From assembly GCA_030280995.1 (NCBI GenBank), contig JASXTE010000008.1, positions 5,227,001-5,291,000 of the forward strand: a DNA stretch of 64,000 nt, written 5' to 3'. The position numbers and the translations under genes were made by a program. This document shows positions 23,221 to 33,619 of the stretch, one piece after another. Under the pieces are notes generated by a model. That model saw nothing but the letters and a program-made list of their open reading frames with translations. It was not told the DNA's origin and searched no databases. Position 1 is the first letter of the stretch. Each line of letters starts with the position of its first letter. This DNA is from Hemileia vastatrix. Lineage: Eukaryota > Basidiomycota > Pucciniomycetes > Pucciniales > Zaghouaniaceae.

Positions 23221-23362
23221 ACATATAACACTTTACCTCTTACTTTTCTTCTGCTCCTGACTAAATTTTTGCATTCAAATATACCAAATTTTTGAATATC
23301 ATTATTGTTATATTTTCTATACTTAGTAAGTTTTCACATTTGGTTTGTATTTATTTTTATTA
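22749..23362. other. AT-rich flank of element A, no gene seen
   Basis: Begins with the GATGT target copy of element A. Low-complexity T-rich DNA without recognisable coding or RNA features. The next mobile end starts at 23363. Confidence 0.5.
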
Positions 23363-23689
23363 GGGGGTCTCAAACATTACAAAATAGGCCACATAAACAT
23401 TCCAAAAAAAAGGTACCAAACACACCATCAAAAAATGAAATACACCTGCCCTGGACAGGTGTATTTCAAAAGTGTATTTGTCCCCAAAAATTTCTTCTTT
23501 TGGGTCAAACAAGTCATCAATAAAAATCCCTTCATCATCATGATTAGTCAGAACTAGGTATAAAGACACTAAAACTATGTACAAAAGCACCAAAAACTAG
23601 ATTTTTTTTCACCTAATCCTTAAGTGCTTATTTACGTGAGCAAGGTATATGACTTACCTGAACTTAATCAATCCCATAATCATACACTT
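23363..23689. mobile_element. Left end of a further Harbinger-like element
   Basis: GGGGGTCTCAAACATTAC follows ATTA at 23359-23362. Its first ~60 bp match the right end of the 9.3-kb element read inward from 10715, including TTGGTACC and GTTTAT blocks. A 31-bp near-palindrome with 12-bp arms (GAAATACACCTG) lies at 23437-23467. The element is cut at 23689 by retrotransposon C. It probably continues at 43408-44632 and 53778-55663 between later insertions, and no right end was found. Confidence 0.5.
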
Positions 23690-24942
23690 TGTCGGTCAGT
23701 CGTCTAGAAGAGAGGAAGAAAAATGGGAAGAAGTAGAAGAGAAGATGGAGGAAAGGATTATGGGTAATAAAAGAAATAAAAATTATAAAAATTATTTATT
23801 TTATTGAGGAAAATCAACAACGTTTTTCTTGAGAGGTGACAAAAGTGAGGTTCTATTAAATAATAATATTATTCTAATTTAAGGGCTATGCCTGGCAGAC
23901 ACTGTGATTACCATCAGACTTAAAGAAACCTTTAAATTGTTATATAGAATTTTAATTAGAACTTTATTACTAATAAAAAGAATATAAACGTAATGTAAAA
24001 GTATATTTAATTTGTTGAGTGTATAATAAGTGATGCTTCTACAGGGGATTATCCAAGGCCCTTTTATAGGCAATGGGTCCTCTGAAGCGCTAAAAATGAC
24101 TATATACAAAAGAGTAATGAAGTAAAACAAGAAGATAAAAGAAGACATTTGTAACATAGTAATTAAGAGAAAAATATACAAAAAATAATAAATATCCCAA
24201 TTAAGAATGTAAAATTCCCATCCTAAATTCCCCAAATCAGTTAATATAAAATAATAAGTAACTAAACAACCATGTGATCTAAGAACTATGGGAAAAACAA
24301 ATCAAAACAAGTATTAAAATCCGTTTTCAGCATTTCGAAGTGAAACAAAATAACATGATTTGACGCAACAAGGTATACAATCAATTTAATTCAGCGTAAA
24401 TTTGTATTATTTAATTGTTTTCACTTATGTAATTAAATACTAGTATAACTGAAACAATCAATTAATTTAATTTAAGAAATTATAATACTATTTTATAAAA
24501 TAAGTATTATAATTTATTTAATTTTCTTCCTGACACAATTAAGGGTCAAAAGAAGCGCCATTAATTATTGTTTAATACTATATGAAAGATGTTATTTAAT
24601 ATATAAATGTAATTAATTAATTTAATTATATTATAAGTCAATTTTACACTTATAATTATAATATATGTTTTTAATTAATTAAATATAAATTTATATTTAT
24701 TAAATACATAAAAATGCGCCATTATTTGTAGAATATAAAATATATTATGTTTAATTTAAATGTATAAAAATTTATATAAACAATAAAATTAATATAACAC
24801 TTATATTTAATAAGATACTTATATGATTTTATTATGAAATAAAATATTAATTTATATACATTAAATACAATTCTTACGCCCTCTTTCAGGTCCTATAACT
24901 TAACATATAATTTACTGGGCTCCTGGAATAGTCTGGCTGACA
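23690..24942 (-). repeat. 3' LTR of element C
   Basis: Begins (minus strand) TGTCAGCCAGACTATTCC and ends GACCGACA. A TATAAAAGG box is conserved as in the other LTRs. It is adjacent to the C polypurine tract at 24943-24954 (AGAGTGAGGGAG on the minus strand). Confidence 0.92.
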
Positions 24943-24954
24943 CTCCCTCACTCT
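24943..24954 (-). promoter_or_regulatory. Polypurine tract of element C
   Basis: AGAGTGAGGGAG on the minus strand abuts the 3' LTR; identical to the tracts of B1, B2 and B3. Confidence 0.75.
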
Positions 24955-24974
24955 AAAAAAACAATAAAAAAATG

Positions 24975-25574
24975 CTAAGATTTTTTCTTTTTGTACCTTT
25001 TCAACAGAGTAGGAAGATTTGAAATCTCCTTGCCAGGTATCCATGCATCATGTTCAGATGATTTGTTCTTATATCTCAATAAATATTCAGTACCTCTTTC
25101 AGAAGTTATAATTCTATCATTGAGAATTTTATCAATTTCTGCTGTTTCTGTGACTTCCTGAGGGTTTTTCTTAGGTCTTCCCCTTATTTTGGGAAATAAG
25201 TCACTGTTGGAAGTATAAGGCTTAAGCAAAGAAATGGGAAAAACAGGATGTTTCCTATCATATGGAGAATACAATACAACTTCTACTGCATTATCACCAA
25301 CCATTCTTTTACAACAAATGGTCCTACAAAAGGATCTTTTAATTTGTGGTTACCTTGTAAATTCAAATGGACAGTAGAGATCAACACTTCATCACCCTTT
25401 TTAAATGTGTATTCTTTATGGGATTTATCCCATCTTTTCTTTTCATATTCATATGCTTTATCAATACAGCTCTGAGCATGTTTTCTGCATAGCTGTTGCA
25501 TTTGCATGAAAGATTTTACACCAGGGTGTAGTTCCAACATAGGTAATTTATTATTGAGAATCTGAGAAGGAGTA
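24975..25574 (-). pseudogene. C-terminal pol fragment of element C (integrase tail and chromodomain)
   Basis: The minus-strand pieces 25283-25540 and 24975-25304 encode the integrase C-terminal region (HPGVKSFMQMQQL, GPFVV) and a chromodomain ending in a Lys-rich tail. A frameshift lies near 25290-25300. The fragment is severed from the rest of pol at 25574, where B1 inserted; the sequence resumes at 35911 with the repeated GAGTA. Confidence 0.9.
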
Positions 25575-26717
25575 TGTCAGCCAGGCTATTCCAGGAGTCC
25601 AGTAAATGATATATAAATTATAAAACTTTAAAGAGTGGGTAAGACTTGTATTTAATGAATATAACTTAATATTTTATTGCATAATGAAATTATATAAGAA
25701 TTTTATTATATACAAGTGTTACATTAAATTTATTGGTTATATATATTTTTATATATACAATTAAATTGAGCATAATATAATATATTCTACAAATAATGGC
25801 GCATTTTTATGTATTTAATAATTATAAATTTATATTTAATTAATTAAAAAACATATATTATAATTACAAGTGTAAATTTGATTTATAATATATTTAAATT
25901 AATTACTTAAATTTACATATTAAATAATACCTCTCATATGATACTAAACAATAATTAAGGACGCTTCTTTTGACCCTTAATTGTGTTAGAAAAAACAAAT
26001 AAATTAATTTGGACTAAATTGAGATTAATTGCTTGTTTTGTTGCATCAAATTATTTTTTGTTTCACTTAAAATATCCTTTAATCAGAATGTACCATCTGT
26101 TGGGAATTATATTTCTCATAGTTCCTATGTTTCCAATCTTGTTTAGTTATTCACTATTGTCACTTACTGATTTGGGAATTAATGGCGGGGAAATTGGATT
26201 CTTAATTGGGCTTTTAATTATTTGTTTCATGTTTTTCTCTATATTGTTATGTTTCATTTACTCTTTTGATATGTTTGTTTTATTCCATTCTAATCATTGT
26301 ATTTAAAAATATAGTAGCGCTTCAGAGGACCCATTGCCTATAAAAGGGCCTTGGATAATCCCCTGTAGCCTTATCACTTATTACACACTCAACAATTTAA
26401 AGATAAATTTATTACGCTTATTATTATTTTTATTAGTATTAGATTCTAATTAAAAATTCTAAATAACAATTTGAAGGTTGCCTTAAGTCTGATAGTAATT
26501 ATATTGTTTGCCGCGCAGAAACTCCTACTTAAATAATATTAATATTAATAAAACCAATTTTGTTGTCACCTCTCAAATCACTCGTCGTTGCTTTCTCTCA
26601 AATAAATCAAATAATCTCAATTGTTTTTATTTCTTTTATTTCTAAACTACTATCTCCTTCTTGTCCTCCTCTCTTTTCTTCCCTCTTATCTTATCTCTTC
26701 TAGACGACTGACCGACA
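25575..26717 (+). repeat. 5' LTR of B1
   Basis: Starts TGTCAGCCAGGCTATTCC and ends GACCGACA. TATAAAAGG at 26339-26347 is the probable core promoter, conserved in all B and C LTRs. A 107-codon hydrophobic frame in U3 (25983-26306) was considered and not accepted as a gene. Confidence 0.95.
26339..26347 (+). promoter_or_regulatory. TATA box of the B1 LTR
   Basis: TATAAAAGG within an almost invariant block (from GCGCTTCAGAGGACCC to CCTGTAGCC). The same box occurs at 45396-45404 in B2, at 56423-56431 in B3, and on the minus strand at 42526-42534 in C. Confidence 0.65.
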
Positions 26718-26719
26718 AC

Positions 26720-26732
26720 TGAGGGCCTTTCC
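26720..26732 (+). promoter_or_regulatory. Primer-binding site of B1
   Basis: TGAGGGCCTTTCC starts two bases after the LTR and differs at two positions from the TGGGGACCTTTCC of A, B2 and B3. The mismatches could weaken priming. Confidence 0.7.
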
Positions 26733-26895
26733 AAACGACGACGACAATCGAGCCTGGCGACAAACGACAAAACGCACGGACCACCTAGCAAAACGAAACT
26801 TTTGCCGCGACTGTGTTTCGAACTTGGGTTTGACATCTTAGGTTTATATAATATTAATTTTTATATTATTTTGAAGTGATTTTTCGATCACTATA

Positions 26896-26951
26896 GTAAG
26901 TTCACCTTTGCGCCTCTCACTCATATTACTATATTTTTATTGCAATAACAG
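26896..26951 (+). other. Candidate 56-nt leader intron
   Basis: GTAAGTTCACC donor and AATAACAG acceptor, 56 nt apart, in the 5' untranslated leader; conserved in B2, B3 and C. The size matches the coding-region introns. The branch site is weak (ATTACTAT), so this is tentative. Confidence 0.35.
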
Positions 26952-27417
26952 TGATTGTGGCTTAATTGCTGATTCACTGAGTGTAAGTGTTCAATTTTTA
27001 AAAAATTTTTTTTTCCTAGTTGACCATTATAGAGTGTTAAATCCTCTTAGTCCTAGAAGAATTGACATTATTATTAATACAAATTGAATTATTAATTTAA
27101 TTTTTTTTTATTATTAATTATTGTTAATTTTGGTTGACTTAAAAGTACATTGTGCTTAGTCCCAATATATTGCCATATTTAATATTGGTAATTAATTGGT
27201 TGAATTAACTTACTTGTTATTCCCAATTTAAACTTGCAATCCATTTTTTTTTTAAAAAAAATTAATTTTTTAATTATTACTTTATATTGAAAATTATTTT
27301 TTCTATAATTTAATTAATTAAAAAAATTTTTTTTTTTATATTATTTGGAGCAATTATTGACTAACTTTGATTATTTTTTTATAAAGTACAAAGTAAAATA
27401 TAAATCTTCCCACTAGT

Positions 27418-28099
27418 ATGTCCAACAATTTGGCAGAAAAAATGGATAACATGCAAGTGGATGAGATAGAAATTGACTATGATGCTGACACTGTAAGTTC
27501 TTCTAAAGTTGGTCATAAAAAATCTTATACTAACACAAAAAATTCACATACTGCAGGATGTGGAAATGACAGGAAATGCAAACAAACCAAACCCCCTTCC
27601 ACCAGTACCACAGAAGGAAGTAAAGCCTCTAGTGCCTCAAGAAGGTCTTCCAAAAGGCTTCAAAATAAAAAAGCTTCCTCTGCCACAACAAATCAGCAAC
27701 CTATCCAGTCATATAAAAGAGTTGAAGACAGAAAATATGACGTACAAAGCAAAGGTAGACACATTGTGGGATCAGGTCCAAGAACTCAGGAACCAGATTC
27801 AGGCCCAGGCCCCTCCTCAATTGCCTCCCAATCAGCTTCAATTTCAGGCTCAACCTTCACAGCCACCCAGCTCAACCATCCAAAATCCAAATACTATGGA
27901 AGTAGAGAAATGGAAATGGGATTATCTAATGAGTCACTACCAACAGAATGTGCAACACCCTCCTCATCATCAGCCTGGCCCATCCAGAACACCCAATTTC
28001 CATCCACCTCCTCATCCCTACCAACAAAGCAGGAGAAAGAAGGCCCAAGCACAATCCCAAACCCAGTCCCAGGGGAAGTTTCCTCCTCTGCCATGGTAA
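27418..28099 (+). CDS. Spliced overlapping accessory protein of B1, 205 aa (predicted)
   Basis: Exon 1 is 27418-27492 (25 codons shared with Gag-Pol). The intron is 27493-27556 (64 nt: GTAAGT donor, TACTAACA branch site, CTGCAG acceptor). Exon 2 is 27557-28099 in the +1 frame. The product begins with an acidic stretch (IEIDYDADT), has a coiled coil at about 68-108 (ISNLSSHIKELKTEN onward), a Pro/Gln-rich linker at 109-135, WKWD-x5-Y at about 144-153, a basic RRKK and a PPLPW end. The frame is also intact in C and B3 and in distant family A, but has one stop in B2. Unspliced RNA reads through the intron as Gag-Pol, so splicing would switch products. No known family was recognised. Confidence 0.7.
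27493..27556 (+). other. Intron 1 of B1 (frame-switching)
   Basis: 64 nt, GTAAGT ... TACTAACA ... CTGCAG, phase 0. Length 3n+1 and free of stops in the Gag-Pol frame, so retained RNA encodes the polyprotein and spliced RNA enters the accessory frame. Equivalents: 46531-46594 (B2), 57563-57626 (B3), 41334-41397 minus (C, GTGAGT donor), 20416-20473 minus (A, 58 nt). Confidence 0.75.
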
Positions 28100-28153
28100 G
28101 TAATTTGGTTGATAGTCACTTGGGTATGTTTTCTAATAAATCTTCTTCTGCAG
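28096..28153 (+). other. Candidate intron 2 of B1 across the accessory stop codon
   Basis: 58 nt from GTAAGT to CTGCAG with a TTCTAATAA branch-like site. The donor overlaps the accessory stop (TGG TAA). After splicing, the next exon starts GTAAT, so the codon pair TGG TAA is recreated and the protein is unchanged. The same length and boundaries occur at 47116-47173 (B2), 58166-58223 (B3) and 19903-19960 minus (A). Confidence 0.5.
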
Positions 28154-31100
28154 GTAATATTATTGAACATGGTGAAAGAACAGTTAAACCTGTTAAAAGA
28201 CAGCTTCCTGTAACTAGTAGCCCTATTGATGTAATTAGCAAATTGTCATTTGATGAACCTTTACATTTAACTTCTACATCTTTAATTAATCCTTCTCTTG
28301 CAATTAAAAATGATTCTGTTCCCCCTGAAATCTATACCTTAATTGAAAAAACTTCTGAGGAAATATTGAAAGATACCCTTGATTTTAATATTGTGAAAGA
28401 CAAACATGTGAGAGATGTGTTAATCCATGAAAATGATAGATTAAATAATTTACACTTGCAATGTAAAGTGAGTTCTTCTGTACAAGATACAGCTTATTTA
28501 AAAATCAAAGAAACCTTGAATATTGTTCTTAGTCAACAAAAACAAATAAGAAGTGACCATAGAGCTATCTCAGATAGAAATATCAGTCTACATAAGACCT
28601 TGAGTGAATTGAAACCCCTTATTGAGGAAAATTATTCATTCAAAAATTAAATAAAATCTCTGCAAAATGAGTTTAAGAAGCTAAAAAATGATTTCCATGC
28701 ACTAAGTACCAAGCACTCAGTTTCTGAGGACAGAAATGTTCTATCTCTTGCAAAAGTAAATGACCAGATGTCTGAAATTCCAAGAATAAGAAACTATGTG
28801 TCTGACCTACAGGAAAAGTTCTCAACCTTATCCATAAATAATGAATTAAATGAGATTTCTGCAAATAAGCTGCATAAAAATAAAGGGAAAAAACCTGAAC
28901 AAAGTTCATCCTTTCTTCCTCATATTTCAACCATTAAACAAACTGACAATGAGTCTGTAAAATCTTTTGCTACTAGCAAAAAATCTTGTGATGGTCATGC
29001 ACCAGCTGTTTCTGTAAATAATGAAATTTCTGAACACCTGGCTAAACTTCAGGAATTATTACTAATGAATAATTCAAACCAAAAAGTGGACCATCCCAGT
29101 AGTCAGAAAAATTGGCCTAAGTTAGACCAATATCCTACCTTTGATGGTGATTCTTCCTCTGATTGGCAACACTTTATCCAAAGAATTGATAATTTAAAGA
29201 GATCTTATAAACTACCTGATGAGGAAATTGTTTCTAAGCTAATTTCTTTATTTTCCAATGTAGCCTTGATGTGGTATGAATCTGTCCTCTTAGATAACAA
29301 TCATTATACATGGAATGATTGGAAATCCTTGATTGAGAATCAGTTTGGTGGTTCAAAATTCAGGTTAGCTCAGCAAAGACTGTATGAGAATACTAGATAT
29401 GTATCCTCCTCTGTTGAAAAGCCCATTGTTTTTCTGATGAAAATAACTAAAATCCTTAGAGCAATTGATCCAAAGATGGATTATGATATTTGGAGAGATA
29501 AAATCTTGTATAAATTACCAAATTCTCTTAGGGATTTGATTGTTGCTAGAACTGAGCATGTAAGGGAAAATTCTTCTTTCATTAATATCTGTAATGAAGT
29601 ACTACTCAACCATAGATATGAACCAAAGAATTACCTTAGTAAATCTTATAATGATCAGAATAAACCTTCTATAAAGCTCCCAGAAAAATCTGGTAAACCC
29701 TCTGCCCCAGTTGCACCTAAAAAATATGCAACAAATACTTGTTATAAATGTAACAAACCGTGGCAGAAGGGTCATGTTTGTGACAAGAAAATTCATCTTG
29801 TTGAACAAAATGAAGACACTGATGAAGTTGAACTTGATGTCAATAATTCTTCCAGTGACTGTGAAAGTAATATCTCCTATGACAATGAATCTGTTAAAGA
29901 TGTTTTAATGTTGGAACATGATGTCCATTATTTAAATAATATATCTGAAGATTGTGTATTGAATTTATCTTCAGTAGAAAATGCTGAGATAATTAAAGAT
30001 ATTACTAACAATTCTATTCCCATATCCCCTTTAAAGGCACCTGTTATCATTAATGGTAAAAATGTTGATGTAGTTCTTGATTCTGGTGCTGGAGGAAGTG
30101 TAGTATCTGAAAAAGCTTTGGCTTCAGTGGATAATGAATATTTAAGTAAATTATTGCCTATAACTTCTGAAAAATGGAGAGGGTATGGTTCTACCTTATT
30201 TCCTATTGGCAAATACAAAACCTCTGTATTCTTCAAATATAATGGTGGTTTTGTCAGAGCTATTTGTGAGTTTGTTGTCATGAAAAATGATAATTTGAGC
30301 AATTGGTTTATTATGGGAAATGATATTTTAACCATGTTTGGTGTGAAACTAGACCCAGCAAATAATTGCTTTACCTTAGGAATGAATGGGAAAAGAAAAT
30401 TCAAAATTTCTTCTCCTAAACCTTCTTGGCATTTGTTGAAATCTTGTAACTCACTGACCCAATGTAAAGGTAGAACAACAACTGAAATGGATGATTTATT
30501 ACATGAAATAAATACCGCTTCTTTTGGTGATCATTTGACTAATGAACAAAAGGATTCTATTGTTGCCTCTATTACCTCTTTCCCTATGGCTTTTGCTCAT
30601 GGTTCTCATGTCTTGGGAATTGTTCAGGAAGAGATGAAAATTACCTTATCCTGTAATTTGAGTGATATTCCTCCTTCCCTTAAGAAAAAACCATATCCTG
30701 CTTCTCCATCAAAAAGAAAAGATATTGAAGATAATATTGAAACATTATTGAAAATGAATATCATTGAGAAAGTGAATGTCACCCCCAAATATTGTGTCAT
30801 CTCCCCAGTCTTGATTTCATATGAAAAAGATAAAGCTAGATTATGTGGAGATTACAGAGCTTTAAATACTTATACTGTTGATGATATTTATCCTTTATCC
30901 AGAATTAATTCAATACATGCTACCTTGCAAGGTGCAAAATTTATTAGTTGTCTGGATGGTAATAAAGGTTATCATCAAGTTCCAGTTGAGAAAAATTCTC
31001 AGAATTTTTTGCTTATTGCTACTCATATGGGAATATATAAGTATGTTAGGATGCCATTTGGCCCTAAAAATGCTCCTTCAGTTTTCCAGAAAGTCATGGA

Positions 31101-33607
31101 TAACACTTTCCATCAAGAAATTATTGAAGGTTGGCTCATGGTTTATATTGATGATATTATTGTTTTTTCTAAAACTTTTGATGAACATATGATTCACTTA
31201 AATAGAGTTTTCCAAAAAATGGATGAAATCAATATGACCTTATCTTTAAAAAAGTGTAAATTTGGTTTTCAATCTTTGAAAGTCCTTGGCCATGTTGTGT
31301 CAGGCTTACAAATTTGTGTAGACCATAATAAAGTTGCTGCCATTCAAAATGTGAAAGCACCAACTTCTGTAAGAGAAATCCAAAGTTTTTTGGGTATGTG
31401 TGGCTATTATAGACAATATATTAAAAATTATCAGGTCATAGCCTTGCCTCTTACAAAACTGACCAGAAAAGATGTTGCTTTTCTCTGGAATAATGACTGT
31501 CAGAAAGCTTTTAATACATTGAAAAGTTGCTTAATGACAGCCCCTATATTGGCTCTTCCAGATTTTAACAAGCCATTTGTACTTTATACAGATGCTAGCT
31601 TTATTGGTCTGGGTGCTGCCCTTCACCAAAAGCAAATTATTAATGATAAATCCTCAGAGGTTGTAATTTGTTATATTTCAAGAACCTTAAGAAATAGTGA
31701 ATTGAAATATGGTGCCACTCAATTGGAGTGCTTAGCAGTTGTTTGGGCTCTTGAGAAACTTCATTACTACTTGGATGACCAAAAATTTGAGTTGGTAACT
31801 GACTGTAGTGCTGTAAAATCTCTCTTAAACCTCAAAACACCTAACAGACATATGTTCAGGTGGCAACTTGCTGTTCAGGAATACAGAGGAAGGATGACTA
31901 TTATCCATAGAGCTGGAAATGTTCACTCTAATGTTGATATGCTCTCCAGATTGCCTCTGCCAAATAATGACTCCAATCCTGCTTATGTACCTGAAGATGA
32001 TACTGTTTATATACATGGTATATTTATAGTTGATATGGAAGAAGAGTTATTACAGTTAATACTGGATTCATATGATAAAGATTCTGACTTAAATAAATTA
32101 GTTACTATTTTGAATGATCCTAAGAATGCTTCAATTCAAGCATTAATAAAAACTCTTCCTGCAAAGTACCAAAATGCTTTAAATAAAGGAAAGTTTTCTA
32201 TTGAAGATGGTTATATATATTATAGAAGGAAGCTTACCAATGTAATTGTTATTCCTCCTTCAATGAAAGAAACTATCCTCAAACTTTGTCATGATGACAT
32301 ATTAGCTGGACATTTTGATCTTGAAAAAACATTGATTAGAATCAAAAACACTGCATGGTGGGCTAATATGTCTGAAGACACAAAATTATATGTTGAATCT
32401 TGTGATTCCTGCCAAAAATATAAAAGGTTAACAGGTAAGAGAGCAGGGTTATTACAACATATTGAAGCACCTAATGCTCCCTGGCAAATCATTAATATGG
32501 ATTTTGTCACTGGTCTTCCTGTTGCAGGTAAAGACAGCTTTAACTCTTGTTGGGTAATAGTTGATAGATTCACAAAAATGTGCAAATTTATTCCAACCCA
32601 CAAAGATGTATCCACCAAGGAATTAGCTTTCTTATGGTGGTCTTACATGTTTAATATTATTGGTTTTCCAAAAGCCATTATCTCTGATAGGGATCCAAAA
32701 TTCACTTCTGAGTTTTGGACCTCTTTGATGGATATTTGTGGCTGTGAGTTGAAATTGTCTACAGCTCACCATCCTCAGACTGATGGTCTAGCTGAAAGAA
32801 TGATTCAAACTCTGGAAGATATGATTAGAAGGTATTGTGCCTTTGGTTTAGAATATAAAGACAATGACAGATTTACTCATGATTGGGTCACTCTTTTGAC
32901 TGGTCTTGAATTTGCATATAATAGCACTGTTCATTCTGTCACTGAGAAAAAGCCTTTTGAGCTTTGGTTAGGTTATGTCCCAAACACTCCTGCTCAGATT
33001 CTCAATAATAAATTACCTAAGTTGGAACTACACCCTGGTGTAAAATCTTTTATGCAAATGCAACAGCTATGCAGAAAACATGCTCAGAGTTGTATTGATA
33101 AAGCATTTGAATATGAAAAGAAAAGATGGGATAAATCCCATAAAGAATACACATTTAACAAGGGTGATGAAGTGTTGATCTCTACTGTCCATTTCAATTT
33201 ACAAGGTAACCACAAATTAAAAGATCCTTTTGTAGGACCATTTGTTGTTAAAAGAATGGTTGGTGATAATGCAGTAGAAGTTGTATTGTATTCTCCATAT
33301 GATAGAAAACATCCTGTCTTTCCCATTTCTTTACTTAAACCTTATACTTCCAACAGTGACTTATTTCCAAAGAGGAGAGGAAGACCTAAGAAGAACCCTC
33401 AGGAAGTCACAGAAACAGCAGAAATTGATAAAATTCTCAATGATAGAATTATCACTTCTGAAAGAGGTACTGAATATTTATTGAGATATAAGAACAAATC
33501 ATCTGAACATGATGCATGGATACCTGGCAAAGAAATTTCAAATCTGCCTGCTCTGTTGAAAAAATACAAAAAGAAAAAATCTTAGCATTTTTTTTTATTG
33601 TTTTTTT

Positions 33608-33619
33608 AGAGTGAGGGAG
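33608..33619 (+). promoter_or_regulatory. Polypurine tract of B1
   Basis: AGAGTGAGGGAG immediately upstream of the 3' LTR. Confidence 0.8.

Larger units (their letters stand above)
26718..27417 (+). other. Leader of B1 between LTR and start codon
   Basis: About 700 bp of AT-rich untranslated DNA that begins with the primer-binding site. It holds a possible 56-nt leader intron (26896-26951). Several poly-T and poly-A runs near 27000-27330 vary in length among copies. No upstream gene is visible. Confidence 0.7.
27418..33585 (+). pseudogene. Gag-Pol polyprotein of B1, one nonsense codon
   Basis: One frame runs from the ATG at 27418 to the TAG at 33583-33585 (2055 codons), interrupted only by TAA at 28648-28650, where B2 has GAA. 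Order: Ser/Thr-rich N-terminus overlapping the accessory frame; acidic coiled coil; Gag core from about residue 560; CX2CX7HXC zinc knuckle at 775 (29740-29781); protease DSGA at 888 (30079-30090); RT with YIDD at 1243 (31144-31155); RNase H with Asp codons at 31591 and 31801; integrase with His codons at 32290 and 32311 and Cys codons at 32401 and 32410; DD35E at 32500, 32686 and 32794; GPF module; C-terminal chromodomain (about 33421-33585). Domain order and chromodomain define a Ty3/gypsy chromovirus. It makes particles, copies RNA to DNA and integrates. Readthrough of the single stop is possible but not shown. Confidence 0.95.

Noticed and set aside
25983..26306. 107-codon hydrophobic open frame in U3 of the B LTR, also seen in the solo LTR and B2 LTRs
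   Set aside because: It would be a membrane protein encoded by the LTR, but nearly all differences between the B1 and B2 versions change the amino acid, B3 has a frameshift and C lacks it. No sign of coding constraint.
28096..28183. Alternative acceptors downstream of the second donor that could fuse the accessory frame to Gag-Pol
   Set aside because: Fusion needs an intron length of 3n+2. The good acceptors at 28153 and 28183 give 3n+1, and the one fitting length ends in a poor AAAG site.
30878..31192. 104-codon frame inside RT of B1 and its equivalents in other copies, and minus-strand frames across gag and pol
   Set aside because: Out-of-frame shadows of the polyprotein; they persist only because the copies are similar.
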